Part shown: positions 1 through 9,521 of the stretch, piece after piece | Layout: every line of letters begins with the position of its first letter | How positions within the stretch are numbered: position 1 is the first letter of the stretch | Assembly: GCF_025336485.1 (NCBI RefSeq) | Contig: NZ_JAODAB010000010.1 | Coordinates: forward strand, 62,001-126,000 | DNA: 64,000 nucleotides | Source of the DNA: Pseudomonas citri | Lineage (GTDB): Bacteria; Pseudomonadota; Gammaproteobacteria; Pseudomonadales; Pseudomonadaceae | Direction: 5' to 3' | Notes under the pieces: model-generated | What the model was told of the DNA's origin: nothing | The model's input: the letters and a program-made list of their open reading frames with translations, nothing else | Database searches by the model: none | Position numbers and translations under genes: made by a program

Positions 1-104
1 TTGCTGCCTCGCTCGGCGCTTCTGTCTGACAGGCGCTGGGGGGTGGTCATCGTGACGCCGGACGAGCGTGACTTGCCCTCCATGGGCAGTTGCGCGTTAT
101 GCAT
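1..104 (-). CDS. 5' end of an unidentified gene, cut by the window edge
   Basis: An open frame starts at an ATG at 104 and runs without a stop to the window edge (34 residues seen, beginning MHNAQLPMEGKSRSS). A near-ideal ribosome binding site, TAAGGAG, lies seven bases upstream, which is the main reason to call it a gene. The visible residues are polar, with no signal peptide and no family I recognise. It lies 154 bases downstream of the large toxin-like gene on the same strand, so it could be a partner (immunity protein or second effector), but this is only position-based inference. Confidence 0.5.
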   Translation of the reverse strand, partial: MHNAQLPMEGKSRSSGVTMTTPQRLSDRSAERGS

Positions 105-198
105 GCAAAAACTCCTTACGAGCCTGTTCAGAAAAGATCACCGACACTCTCCTGTAATAGGACGAACGAGGGAGGCCGATCATGAAGGCCGGGATGTG

Positions 199-229
199 AA
201 AAATTTGCCGGGGCCCTGTCAAAACCCCG
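199..229 (-). terminator. Possible weak terminator after the toxin-like gene
   Basis: Read on the minus strand, CGGGG and CCCCG arms enclose an 11-base loop and are followed by a run of five T. The stem is short, so this is a weak candidate lying between the toxin-like gene and the partial gene at the edge. Confidence 0.3.
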
Positions 230-258
230 TGATCAAAGACCCGAATGCCCTGTACCCA

Positions 259-3200
259 TCAGCGCATGGCCATGTATTGCGAAGGTCTCGGGTCGAGTTG
301 ACGCCCCAGTTCACAAATCAGCAGTGTGATCGAGTCGGCGTTGCGAAGGATGATGTCGATTCGCTTGTCCGGCGATACCGGATCGAGGAAATCAGCGCGC
401 GCCCTGTCCATGGTCTTGGCACCGGTTATCTTGAGGATTTCCCGGGTGGTTTCCTTATAACCGGGCAACAGCTCGATTTTCTTGTACGTGTTATCCGTGC
501 TGTCCCATTCCGTGAACAATTTTGCTTTGGGTGTGCTCAACGAAAGCCCGTTGAGTTGCAGGTTCTCTAGCCTGTCGTATTGCTGTTTCCCCCAGTGAGT
601 CACGGTAGAAATCAAATCGAGGAAGGGCAGCAGGGCGTCGAGGTAAGTGATGTCGAACGTATTGAACAGCTGATGCGACAGCTCATGGATGAAAGTTGCG
701 CCCTGGGCGTGCGCCTCGACATTGAAGAACTCCGGTACGAGGGACTTGTATGAATCCAAGCCCATATCGAAGAAGAACTGCGTGAGGTAGATCCTTCCGA
801 CAGAGGAGGGCTCGAGCACGAAGGCCGTCGCTCTGTCCGCCAGGTGCTTGAGGTTGCCGATGACGATGTTCTCGGCATTCTTTAATTCCCAGGAAGGATC
901 GGCCAGTGCCTGGCAGATGGGCGCGATCGCCGCTTCGATCTTGCTGATCAGGCGGGTGTCGACAGTGTCGACGCCAAAAAAAGACCTGAGGAATTTATCC
1001 AGCCGAGATCCCGCACGCGGTTGTCGCTTGAATTGATCAAAGTTGTAAAGGGTATTGAACGAGTAGAACCTCGCGGTTTCCAGGGCCTGGACAATCACAT
1101 TGGCACGGTGCGGGTATTTGCGACGGATTTCAGCCATGCCGCGAGCTTCGATGTTCAGTGAACCCTTGGCCTTGAAGTCGCTATAGGTGACGGCCATCTT
1201 CGACCCGGCCTTACCAAAGCGTATGGTCTGGCGTTGAGGATCGATTTCCCAGGTTCGGCGGTCAGCCGATTTCTTCAATAACGGCCCTTCGGCGTCTACG
1301 TGAACGATCCGCCAGCTAGCATCGGCTTTCGCCACTTCAAAGACCTTGCCGGCAAGTGGCACATAAGACCGGCCGCTTTCCAGGGCTTTGTAGGTTCCAT
1401 TGACCAGGTCTTTGTGTAGCTGCGACAAACTGATGCCCGTGGCTTCGAAAATGTTCAGGTCGGTACGCAACTGGGCGGTAGAGCCGATGTCCTTCCAGCG
1501 GTTCGCCAGCGAGCTTGCCTGGGAAAGCGGTTCCATGGGGTCGAGAAGCCCGAATGTATCGTTGCGGTTCAGCATGCCCAGCGACACCATCTCTGCGGCG
1601 CCGGCGATAAAGTCGTGCAAGCCCGTTTTCCAGTCGTGTTGCTGCAAGGCTTCGGCTGAGGCCTTGAAGTCCTGGTAGCTTTCCCAAAGCGTTTCGATAA
1701 ACGTCAGTCTGCCCGCCACCTGCTTCCCCAGGAACTGGGCGCCGGAGCTGAGCCGATGCAGTACCGTGTTCCAGTCGACCTGGCGTTTTGCATGGGTTTG
1801 TGAGGTCAGAAGGTGCGATAACAATGCGACATTGTCGTTGAACAAGGTGTCGAGCAGATTGGTATGGATCGGATTCGAGGCCAGGGTTATTTCCGAACGT
1901 TTCCCGAGCGTGGCAGCGAACAGGTTCTTGAAAGTGGCCTGCTGGTTCTCGGGCAGTCGGCGAATCAGCAGGTCCTGAAGTGGGCCTGGCGCATTGAATG
2001 CGGCGATGAGGCTCGCTTCATCCTTGAACTCGGTGAAGTAATGACCCTCATGGTAAGGCGAATACAACACTTGAGGGGCCGTGGCATCGACGTTCGAACC
2101 GATCAAGTACAGCCCCAGCGCGGAATCCGGCACGGCGCCGCGGGTCTTGATCAACTCCAGGGGCCGAATCAGCGCATCGGCACCGTCCATCGCTTGCCGG
2201 GCGACGGCGTCGGGCATGTCCAGAACCTGACGGATCAAGTCAAATCCCCGGGCAGAGAGATGCTGTTGCAGATACCGCGCGTGTGCGTAGTGCAACAGCT
2301 GCCAGGGCAGTTGCCGGCGGAAGGCGGTTTTTCTTTGCTCAACGTCCGAGGTGGTGCCGGACAGTTTTTGCGCGATATGTTTTTTATAGTCGGTCAGGAT
2401 ATCCAGTGACGACAACATCTGCCTGACGGCGGTCTCGTTCAGTTTGTCCGGTAGCGGCTGCGTCGATGTTGAAGAAACCTTGAAGCCTTGCCGGGTCACT
2501 TCGATGTGCTGCACGGCAAAGTCGGTCAACGAGCAGGCCGGTCCCACGACGGCGAGGTTCGGCGTGATCTGGAGGGTATCGGGGTCAAGGTGTTTTTCAG
2601 CGAAGCGCGCGTCCAGCAGCGCCTTGAGTTTATTGCGCACATAGGTGCGCAGAGGCTCGACCCCGTCCAGGTAGTCCTTGCCATCCGCCAGGCTGTTTTT
2701 ATATTGCTCCAGCAGTTCGACATGCAGGCGTTGATCGTCAAGCGCCGCTGTGCCGAACCAGGCGGGGAGTTGTTGCTGTCTGCGGTTGGCCTGGGCGATG
2801 CAGGTGGCGCGCTTGAGGTTGGTTGGAGCGCCTTTGCCGAACAAGGTTTCCAGGCTTTTCAATAATGCCTTGCCGGTCAGTTGCCAACGCCCGGCTTTCA
2901 ATGTGCTCAGATAGCCATGTTCGGTTTCGAAGAGTCTGATGAACGACCCCATTCGATTCAGCAGCGGGTTGTCTTCGATCAACTCAAACCTTTGGAGTTG
3001 ATAGCGCCCATGGGGCTTGCATTGAGCGGACGGGAGGTTGGCGAGCAAGCCGAAGCGTCTACGGGAATCGAGCAACTGTCGATTCAACTGCTGGGTGGCC
3101 ACCTCGACGGAGGAAAAAGCCTGCAAGCCAGCGGCGGGCGTCCAGAGGATCGCCAGGCCCGAATGGGGCGTATCAAGTCCTCCGCGCTCGGTTAAAAAAA

Positions 3201-5073
3201 AGCAATTGGCAAGGGACAGGTAATCCGTCCGGCCTTTTTCGCTGTACGCCAGTGTCAGGGAGTAGACATCCGGTCGAAAACCCCGCACGCCGATGCGTTG
3301 TGAACGGTCCGGGTATTGCGCGTCATAGGCGAACACCGTGTTGATCAGCTCATTGGCAACCGGCGGCAGGCTCGCGTTAAGTTCCCGGAGTTCGGCTTCG
3401 GCGCGTATCCCCAGGGAAAACACATTGGTCAGTTCAGGCAACAACTGTCTGATTCCGCTATGCAACGCAACGTGGGTGGACGTCGGCAACCGGGTAAAGA
3501 GGCTATCGAAAGCCGCTTCGACATCGGTGTAGCTCTTGGCCTTTCTTTGCAGCTGATCGGCCATGAAGTTGGATGGTCGCAGGTCGCCATGGAAGGCCGG
3601 ATGAGTTCCCCAGTGCCCGGCGGTTGGCTGGTTCAAGAGGCGTTTGCCGATGAAGGCGCGTATGTCCAATGCCTTGTCAATGAGCGGATGGATGTCGACA
3701 TCGCCCTGGCGAGACATTTCCAATGTGTAATGAAGGTTGTTCTTCTGTTTTTCGATTATTGCGTTCGCCATGGATTCGGACACGGGCAACGCCAGCGGCG
3801 TGCCTGACACCTGTGGCGCGTCAAAGCGCAATAACCGGTTGCGCTCCTCCAGGCTCAGGAGGTTATAGAGCGCTTCCTTTTGCGCGGTGGTTGCAGGGTT
3901 GCCGAACAGCGCCTCCTTGAAATCCAGATAGTTTTCTACCGTCTGAAGGCCATGGAGGGGGGTGTACAGGTAGTTTTCCTTGGCGCTGATCATCAAGGAG
4001 CCTGCAAGCTCCACGTACTGTGGCGCATGTTCCCAGAGGCGAATCGTTTCGATGAACAGCAGCGTCTCGTCAGGGCGAGAGGGCCTGAACAGTCGGAGCA
4101 ACTCGCGACATTGTTCATCCGTGAGTTGCCCTTTTTCCCGCCCGGCCAGAAAGGTCGCCCATAACCCGTCGCGGATGACCTGCGCCAGGAACTTGCGACG
4201 TGACAAATAGAAATAGGCCGTGGTGCCTTCCCAGAAGGCATCGATGCGGCCGATGAGCGTGGGGATCAGTTTGCCCGCAACGCCCCTGATGATGTCTTCC
4301 CATTGCGCGGCGGTGTAGGAGGAGGCGGGCGTACCGGGATGAGTCAGATCGATGCCGTGCCCGGCAGGCCAGCCCTGATGGTGGAAATAAGCCAGGACTG
4401 TGTCGGCCAGCGGCATGCTTTCGGACACCTTGATAGCCCGCCGATCCGCTGGGTGATTCCCTTTGCTGAAGGCCAGGCGGATCTGTCGATGATCCAGGTC
4501 TGGCAACGCTTCGTCCAACACGTGGTCGAGCATGACGCGTAACGAGGGCTGTTCGATCAGCTCATTCACCATGGCCAGGGCGTTGAGGTCTTGGGCCTGC
4601 TCGATGGCTTCGATCTGGGTCTGGAGAACATCGCCCGTGATGATCTGCCGGGTCTGTGTGATGTCGGCGGTGCCGTACAGTTCGCTGCGCTGGGGAATCG
4701 ACAGGAGGCGAAACAGGTCGTCGCTCGCGGTGGTGTCCAAGCGCATCTGGTCAATCTTTGCTTCAAGGGCTGTCAGGCTGTCGAATTTCGTGATGCCCCT
4801 GCTTGGCGTATAGAGAAACGCGTGGCGGCCTGGCGAGGAGCTGAGGGCAAAGCAGCCTGCCAGCGCAATCGGCGGCTTTCCCCCGGCCTGCAAGAGAATC
4901 GTTTCGGCCATCATCGGCGGTGTCTGCGCTTGGCGTTGCGTGTGGCTGGGCAGAGTGATGTGGCGCAACCAGTCGAGGTCTGCCTGCGTCAGGCCGTGGG
5001 AGGCGGGCAAGTCTTCCAGGCCACGGGCGTTCAGTACCTTGGGAAATAAAAGTGGCGCGGTTTCAGTGGTCAT
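259..5073 (-). CDS. Large dermonecrotic-toxin-like protein with C-terminal HExxH zincin motif
   Basis: A 1604-residue protein with no signal peptide or obvious membrane segment. It resembles the very large pseudomonad proteins annotated with a dermonecrotic toxin (DUF6543) domain. A module with the pattern hydrophobic-L-[YW]-[TS]-P, a glycine and then F-x-S/E occurs about three times, near residues 85-105, 640-660 and 1000-1025. Near the C-terminus HELSH at residues 1463-1467 fits an HExxH zinc-protease site; the following NTFDITYLD segment offers Asp1474 or Asp1479 as a third ligand, as in aspzincins. The ATG at 5073 has GAGAAG upstream. The likely role is a delivered toxin or effector, perhaps by type VI or another contact system; no delivery genes are visible here. 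The family call is fairly sure and the protease activity is inference. Confidence 0.65.
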   Translation of the reverse strand: MTTETAPLLFPKVLNARGLEDLPASHGLTQADLDWLRHITLPSHTQRQAQTPPMMAETILLQAGGKPPIALAGCFALSSSPGRHAFLYTPSRGITKFDSLTALEAKIDQMRLDTTASDDLFRLLSIPQRSELYGTADITQTRQIITGDVLQTQIEAIEQAQDLNALAMVNELIEQPSLRVMLDHVLDEALPDLDHRQIRLAFSKGNHPADRRAIKVSESMPLADTVLAYFHHQGWPAGHGIDLTHPGTPASSYTAAQWEDIIRGVAGKLIPTLIGRIDAFWEGTTAYFYLSRRKFLAQVIRDGLWATFLAGREKGQLTDEQCRELLRLFRPSRPDETLLFIETIRLWEHAPQYVELAGSLMISAKENYLYTPLHGLQTVENYLDFKEALFGNPATTAQKEALYNLLSLEERNRLLRFDAPQVSGTPLALPVSESMANAIIEKQKNNLHYTLEMSRQGDVDIHPLIDKALDIRAFIGKRLLNQPTAGHWGTHPAFHGDLRPSNFMADQLQRKAKSYTDVEAAFDSLFTRLPTSTHVALHSGIRQLLPELTNVFSLGIRAEAELRELNASLPPVANELINTVFAYDAQYPDRSQRIGVRGFRPDVYSLTLAYSEKGRTDYLSLANCFFLTERGGLDTPHSGLAILWTPAAGLQAFSSVEVATQQLNRQLLDSRRRFGLLANLPSAQCKPHGRYQLQRFELIEDNPLLNRMGSFIRLFETEHGYLSTLKAGRWQLTGKALLKSLETLFGKGAPTNLKRATCIAQANRRQQQLPAWFGTAALDDQRLHVELLEQYKNSLADGKDYLDGVEPLRTYVRNKLKALLDARFAEKHLDPDTLQITPNLAVVGPACSLTDFAVQHIEVTRQGFKVSSTSTQPLPDKLNETAVRQMLSSLDILTDYKKHIAQKLSGTTSDVEQRKTAFRRQLPWQLLHYAHARYLQQHLSARGFDLIRQVLDMPDAVARQAMDGADALIRPLELIKTRGAVPDSALGLYLIGSNVDATAPQVLYSPYHEGHYFTEFKDEASLIAAFNAPGPLQDLLIRRLPENQQATFKNLFAATLGKRSEITLASNPIHTNLLDTLFNDNVALLSHLLTSQTHAKRQVDWNTVLHRLSSGAQFLGKQVAGRLTFIETLWESYQDFKASAEALQQHDWKTGLHDFIAGAAEMVSLGMLNRNDTFGLLDPMEPLSQASSLANRWKDIGSTAQLRTDLNIFEATGISLSQLHKDLVNGTYKALESGRSYVPLAGKVFEVAKADASWRIVHVDAEGPLLKKSADRRTWEIDPQRQTIRFGKAGSKMAVTYSDFKAKGSLNIEARGMAEIRRKYPHRANVIVQALETARFYSFNTLYNFDQFKRQPRAGSRLDKFLRSFFGVDTVDTRLISKIEAAIAPICQALADPSWELKNAENIVIGNLKHLADRATAFVLEPSSVGRIYLTQFFFDMGLDSYKSLVPEFFNVEAHAQGATFIHELSHQLFNTFDITYLDALLPFLDLISTVTHWGKQQYDRLENLQLNGLSLSTPKAKLFTEWDSTDNTYKKIELLPGYKETTREILKITGAKTMDRARADFLDPVSPDKRIDIILRNADSITLLICELGRQLDPRPSQYMAMR

Positions 5074-5306
5074 CGTTGCTTCTCTATCGAGGCGCCTGAA
5101 GCGGCGCGAGCGTGGAGGAAGCGGCCAGACTAGGCAACGATGGGCGGGCGAAGGTGGTACATATTTATCGCATGGGGGCGGCGGGCGTCGGGACTCGGAA
5201 CTGCCACGCTTACAAGGATTGACAGTGCGCGCCTGAAGCGGTGTTTAATCACCCGGCGAGTCTTTCTACGCTGTTGCTACCTCCAACAATCATTCTGGAG
5301 CTTCAG

Positions 5307-6338
5307 ATGTCTGCGCCATCCGATCATGCCGCTTCTTGCACCTTGTCCTTCGATGCGCTGGTGAACTTGCTGGAGAGGATTTTCCTGCGCCATGGCACTT
5401 CGGCCGAAGTCGCCCGGTGCCTGGCTGAAAACTGCGCCGGGGCCGAGCGCGATGGGGCCCATAGCCATGGGGTGTTTCGCATCCCCGGGTATGTTTCGAC
5501 ACTCGACAGCGGTTGGGTCAACGGTAAGGCGGTGCCTAAGGTCGAAGACGTCGCGTCAGGCTTCGTCGCGGTGGACGCCGGTAACGGGTTTGCCCAACCG
5601 GCCCTGGCCGCCGCGCGCCCCTTACTGGTGGCGAAGGCCCGCAGCGCCGGTATTGCCGTCCTGGCCATTCGCAATTCCCATCACTTTGCCGCCCTCTGGC
5701 CGGACGTCGAGCCGTTTGCCTATGAAGGCCTGGTGGCGTTGAGTGTGGTCAACAGCATGACGTGTGTGGTGCCCCATGGCGCGGACCGTCCGTTGTTCGG
5801 CACCAACCCCATTGCCTTTGCCGCGCCACGGGCCGACGGTGAGCCGATTGTCTTCGACCTTGCGACCAGCGCCATCGCCCACGGCGACGTACAGATCGCC
5901 GCCCGCAAGGGCGAGTTGCTGCCACCGGGGATGGGCGTGGACAGCCTCGGTCAGCCTACCCGCGACCCCAAGGCGATTCTCGAGGGCGGGGCGCTGCTGC
6001 CGTTCGGCGGGCACAAGGGTTCGGCACTGTCGATGATGGTCGAGTTGCTGGCAGCCGCCCTCACGGGTGGTCATTTTTCCTTCGAATTCGATTGGCGCAA
6101 TCACCCGGGCGCCAAGACGCCGTGGACAGGTCAACTGTTAATCGTGATCGACCCAAGCAAGTCCGCCGGCCAGGACTTCGCCGAGCGCAGCCAGGAGCTG
6201 GTCAGGCAGATGCATGGTGTCGGGTTGCGACGGTTGCCGGGCGACCGCCGCCATCGTGAGCGCAGCAAATCCACTGAACATGGGATCACGCTGGATGAGC
6301 AGACACTGGCACAGTTGCGGACGTTGGCGGGCGTCTGA
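5307..6338 (+). CDS. dpkA: Delta1-piperideine-2-carboxylate / pyrroline-2-carboxylate reductase
   Basis: A 343-residue member of the malate/L-lactate dehydrogenase-2 family, very like Pseudomonas DpkA, which reduces cyclic imino acids to L-pipecolate or L-proline with NADPH during D-lysine and D-proline catabolism. Family hallmarks are visible: DGAHSHGVFR at residues 49-58, NSHHFAALWP near 122 and PFGGHKGSALSMMVE near 235. The ATG at 5307 was chosen because GGAG lies seven bases upstream; an in-frame upstream extension to 5241 lacks such a site. It is cytoplasmic, appears monocistronic and ends at a strong terminator. No other lysine or proline catabolic gene is nearby. Confidence 0.85.
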   Translation: MSAPSDHAASCTLSFDALVNLLERIFLRHGTSAEVARCLAENCAGAERDGAHSHGVFRIPGYVSTLDSGWVNGKAVPKVEDVASGFVAVDAGNGFAQPALAAARPLLVAKARSAGIAVLAIRNSHHFAALWPDVEPFAYEGLVALSVVNSMTCVVPHGADRPLFGTNPIAFAAPRADGEPIVFDLATSAIAHGDVQIAARKGELLPPGMGVDSLGQPTRDPKAILEGGALLPFGGHKGSALSMMVELLAAALTGGHFSFEFDWRNHPGAKTPWTGQLLIVIDPSKSAGQDFAERSQELVRQMHGVGLRRLPGDRRHRERSKSTEHGITLDEQTLAQLRTLAGV

Positions 6339-6353
6339 ATCGGCCTATCGAAT

Positions 6354-6381
6354 CCGTGGCGCGTCTTGCGCCACGGTTTTT
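6354..6381 (+). terminator. Intrinsic terminator of dpkA
   Basis: Nine-base arms CCGTGGCGC and GCGCCACGG enclose a five-base loop and are followed by TTTTT, 15 bases after the dpkA stop. Confidence 0.9.
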
Positions 6382-6475
6382 CCTCCTCCCCTCAGTGTTT
6401 CGACCCGCGCCAGTGCCGTGACAGGCTGCACCAAGCCTTCTACTATGGCCGCTTCTTTTCTCTGGAATCGCCTGG

Positions 6476-7189
6476 ATGAGTAAGCCCGGCCAAACGGTGC
6501 TGATTGCGCTGCGCAGGATGATCGCCTCGGGTGAGCTGGCGGCTGGCGAGCGCTTGATGGAAATACCCACGGCCGAGTTGTTCGGTGTCTCACGGATGCC
6601 GGTGCGCATGGCGTTTCGTACCCTGGAACAGGAAGGGCTGCTGGTGCGCTTTGGTGGGCGAGGCTTCCAGGTGCGCTCGGTCAGCGCCGAAGAAATTGCC
6701 GGGGCCGTGGAGGTGCGTGGTGTGCTGGAGGGCCTGGCGGCGCGGCAGGCAGCCGAACATGGCTTGTCTGACGAAGCACGCACGACACTTGAGCAATGCC
6801 TGGCGCAGGGGGATGAACTGTTCGCCAAAGGCTATGTGACCGAAGAGGACCTGGAGGTCTATCACGACCTCAATATGCGCTTCCATCAAGTGATCGTCGC
6901 GGGCAGCCACAACCCTGCGATTGCCGATGCCCTGGCCCGCAACGACCATCTGCCTTTCGCCTCCGTCACCGCCCTGGCGGTGGATCGCCAGAACATGGCC
7001 GGCGAGTTCCGCCGCTTCAACTATGCCCACATGCAACACCATTCCGTGTTCGATGCCCTGGTCAATCGCCAGAGCGGTCGAGCCGAAGCGATCATGCGCG
7101 AACATGCCAATGCGACCTTGCGCTACGCAGAAGTGTTCGGCTCGACACTGGCGGATGAGCGGATGAAGGTGATCCAGCGGTCGGACTGA
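6476..7189 (+). CDS. vanR: GntR/FCD-family repressor, probably VanR
   Basis: A 237-residue regulator with an N-terminal winged helix-turn-helix (residues about 8-70; ELFGVSRMPVRMAFRTLEQ is the recognition region) and a C-terminal all-helical FCD ligand domain with conserved His residues. In Pseudomonas, a GntR-family VanR repressor is encoded next to vanAB and is released by vanillate. Here it is convergent with vanB, 30 bases away. The vanA promoter region carries two TGGATCCA palindromes like the VanR operator known from Caulobacter, which strengthens the call. The ATG at 6476 has only a weak ribosome binding site. Confidence 0.75.
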   Translation: MSKPGQTVLIALRRMIASGELAAGERLMEIPTAELFGVSRMPVRMAFRTLEQEGLLVRFGGRGFQVRSVSAEEIAGAVEVRGVLEGLAARQAAEHGLSDEARTTLEQCLAQGDELFAKGYVTEEDLEVYHDLNMRFHQVIVAGSHNPAIADALARNDHLPFASVTALAVDRQNMAGEFRRFNYAHMQHHSVFDALVNRQSGRAEAIMREHANATLRYAEVFGSTLADERMKVIQRSD

Positions 7190-7219
7190 GCTGCCTCCTG
7201 CTACCTGGACTGGACCGGT

Positions 7220-8170
7220 TTAAAGATCCAGCACCAGCAACGGCGTCCTGGACCTGGAGCAACAGGGGGTGAACTGGTCATTGCAGGCCTGTTCCGCCTC
7301 GGTCAGGAACATGTCCCGGTGCTCCGGCACACCTTCAAGCACGCGCGTCAGGCAGGTGCCGCAAACGCCTTGTTCGCAGGAGATCGGTATTTCGACGCCA
7401 TGGCTTTCCAACACCTGTACCACGCTGCGATCCGCCGGTACGTCGAACACCTGGCCGCTGCGGGCGAGTTTCACCGAGAAGGCGCCATCCGCGCTGGCGT
7501 CAACGGGGGCGGCGGCGAAGTACTCGCGGTGCATACAGTCGTCCCGCCAGCCCAGGGCCTTGGCCGTGTCGAGGATGTGCTGCATGAACCCGCCAGGGCC
7601 ACAGACGTAGAGATGCAGGTCGTCGCCAGGTATGGCCAGCACCCGGGCGGCGTCCAGGATCGTTTCGGGTTCTTCATCGAAATGCAACGATACCCGGTCG
7701 GCGTACGGGGATTGGCGCAGGCGCTCGACAAACGCGGCGCGCTCGCGCGAGCGCGCACAGTAATGCAGCTCGAACGCCGCGCCGCTCTGGGCCAGGTGTT
7801 CGGCCATGCACAGGATCGGCGTGATGCCGATCCCCCCGGCGAACAACACGCTGCGCCGGGCCTGTGGTGCAAGGGCGAACAGGTTGCGTGGTGCACTGAT
7901 GTGCAGGCGCATTCCCGGCTGGATCTGCTCGTGCAGGCAGCGCGAGCCGCCGCGCGAGGCCGGGTCCTTGAGTACGCCGATGAGATAACGATGCCGTTCC
8001 TCAGGGTGATTGCACAAGGAATACTGGCGGATCAACCCGCCGGGCAACTGCACATCGATGTGGGCGCCGGCAGTGAACGCCGGCAAAGGCTGGCCGTCGA
8101 TACGGGTGAGCTCGTAGCTGCAAATGTCGAGGGCTTCAGGGTGTCGCGCTGCAACCTGGACTTCGATCAT
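7220..8170 (-). CDS. vanB: Vanillate O-demethylase reductase subunit
   Basis: A 316-residue iron-sulfur flavoprotein that passes electrons from NAD(P)H to VanA. Domains run in the usual phthalate-dioxygenase-reductase order: flavin domain with RQYSLCN near residue 49, nucleotide domain with GGIGITPI near 112, and a C-terminal plant-type [2Fe-2S] domain with Cys265, Cys270, Cys273 and a further Cys at 303 or 304. Its ATG overlaps the vanA stop codon (ATGA), so the two are translationally coupled. It acts in the cytoplasm in lignin-derived aromatic catabolism. Confidence 0.93.
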   Translation of the reverse strand: MIEVQVAARHPEALDICSYELTRIDGQPLPAFTAGAHIDVQLPGGLIRQYSLCNHPEERHRYLIGVLKDPASRGGSRCLHEQIQPGMRLHISAPRNLFALAPQARRSVLFAGGIGITPILCMAEHLAQSGAAFELHYCARSRERAAFVERLRQSPYADRVSLHFDEEPETILDAARVLAIPGDDLHLYVCGPGGFMQHILDTAKALGWRDDCMHREYFAAAPVDASADGAFSVKLARSGQVFDVPADRSVVQVLESHGVEIPISCEQGVCGTCLTRVLEGVPEHRDMFLTEAEQACNDQFTPCCSRSRTPLLVLDL

Positions 8171-9252
8171 GACCGCTGCTCCGCATGCTGTGCCGGGCGG
8201 CTGCTGGCGATCAAGTCGGCCTGCGCCTCGCGCTCGCGGGCGATCCAGCGCTCCAGCACTCGGCGTGATTGCACACCGCCGGCGTCGATGTTGAGCTTGA
8301 GCAGGTTGCGTTGTGGATGCTCCAGCAGGTTGCGCTGTTGGCGCTCGAGCATTTCCAGGTCTTCGCTGAAGATCTTGCCCTGGCCCTCGCGGATGCTCGC
8401 GGTAAGCGCTTCGTCCTGTGGTTGGAAATGCCGGGCCATGCCCCAGAAATACCAGATGGAGGTTTCGGTTTCCGGGGTGATGAAATCCACCACGATGCTC
8501 GATGCCTTGAACTGCGATGCAGCGTGATAGCCGCCGTGGCCGGCATGGGCCACGCCGACTTCGATCATCACATGGCTGGGGGGCGTGAAGCGGCAGATCT
8601 GCCAGCGGTCCACCGGTACATCATCGGCCAGGTTGTTACCCCGCAGGGCCATGCGCCAGAACGGCGGGGCCATGATGTTTTCCATGTGTCGGGCAGTGAC
8701 CACTTCATCGCCCTCGACCGTGGTCACGGGCGGTGCCTCGTCGATTTCCTTCTGGCCGATGCTCGATGCGTGGACATAGGTCTCGTGGGTCAGGTCCATC
8801 AGGTTGTCGATCATCAGGCGATAGTCACACTGGATATGAAACAGGCCGCCGCCGTAGGCCCATTCGTCATTGTCCGCCCATTCCAGAGGATGGATCAGCG
8901 TCGGGTCGGCCAGCGCCTGGTCCCCGGGCCAGACCCAGATGAAACCGTGACGCTCCTGCACCGCAAAGGTCTTGTTGCACGGAAACCCTCGCACCCGTTG
9001 CCCCGGCATCTCGACGGTCTTGCCGTCACAACCCATCACCAGGCCGTGGTAGCCACACACCAGGTTGCCGTTTTCCACGTAGCCCAGGGAAAGCGGGGCG
9101 CCACGGTGGGGGCAGAAGTCTTCGACGGCGGCGACCTGACCGCCATGCCCATGGTAAAAAACCATTTTTTCGCCGCAGATCTGGCGACCCAACGGTTTGT
9201 CGGCGATTTCATCGGGGGTGCAGGCAACGTACCAGGCATTCTTGGGGAACAT
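8167..9252 (-). CDS. vanA: Vanillate O-demethylase oxygenase subunit
   Basis: A 361-residue Rieske non-haem iron oxygenase that converts vanillate to protocatechuate and formaldehyde with electrons from VanB. The Rieske cluster ligands are Cys47, His49, Cys66 and His69 (FCPHRGAP and LVCGYHG). The mononuclear iron site is in DLTHETYVH, with His156 and His161. The N-terminus [20 protein letters not shown] matches typical Pseudomonas VanA. The ATG at 9252 has GGAG upstream; the longer frame to 9471 would run across the promoter and operators. First gene of vanAB. Confidence 0.95.
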   Translation of the reverse strand: MFPKNAWYVACTPDEIADKPLGRQICGEKMVFYHGHGGQVAAVEDFCPHRGAPLSLGYVENGNLVCGYHGLVMGCDGKTVEMPGQRVRGFPCNKTFAVQERHGFIWVWPGDQALADPTLIHPLEWADNDEWAYGGGLFHIQCDYRLMIDNLMDLTHETYVHASSIGQKEIDEAPPVTTVEGDEVVTARHMENIMAPPFWRMALRGNNLADDVPVDRWQICRFTPPSHVMIEVGVAHAGHGGYHAASQFKASSIVVDFITPETETSIWYFWGMARHFQPQDEALTASIREGQGKIFSEDLEMLERQQRNLLEHPQRNLLKLNIDAGGVQSRRVLERWIAREREAQADLIASSRPAQHAEQRS

Positions 9253-9282
9253 GGGGATCTCCAGACGGATGTTGTTTTTATC

Positions 9283-9294
9283 TGTGGATCCATT
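9283..9294. promoter_or_regulatory. Proximal VanR-type operator
   Basis: Contains the palindrome TGGATCCA (9285-9292), close to the Caulobacter VanR operator ATTGGATCCAAT. It overlaps the -10 element predicted for vanA, an ideal position for repression. Confidence 0.75.
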
Positions 9295-9321
9295 AACTCT
9301 CTTAACTAATTTGTTTGTCAA
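9292..9321 (-). promoter_or_regulatory. vanA sigma-70 promoter
   Basis: On the minus strand a perfect -35, TTGACA (9316-9321), is followed after 18 bases by GTTAAT (9292-9297) as -10. Transcription would start about 50 bases before the vanA ATG. The two operator palindromes sit at the -10 and upstream of the -35. Confidence 0.65.
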
Positions 9322-9356
9322 CAATTTGCAGGTTAAAAAGGACGTTTGGTTTATTT

Positions 9357-9368
9357 TATGGATCCATT
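9357..9368. promoter_or_regulatory. Distal VanR-type operator
   Basis: A second TGGATCCA palindrome (9359-9366) in the context ATGGATCCAT. Its centre is 74 bp, close to seven helical turns, from the proximal site, so both could be bound on the same DNA face. Confidence 0.7.
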
Positions 9369-9521
9369 GATTCGAGATGCGCCTTATCTGGCCCAGGCGG
9401 AAACGCGTGTCGTCTGCGGCACAAGAAGCTGAATTTCTGAATTTGTTGGCCCACACTCCGTCGAAGAACAAGACGGCGGGTCCTGTCCTGGACCTTTCTG
9501 CTGCACGGCGCGGAGTGATTC

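Noticed and set aside
1..570. A 189-codon plus-strand frame at the left edge
   Set aside because: It is antisense to the end of the toxin-like gene and to the partial gene with a strong ribosome site.
8269..9309. A 346-codon plus-strand frame across vanA
   Set aside because: Complement of the well-supported vanA gene, with low-complexity His/Val/Gln-rich translation and no ribosome site.
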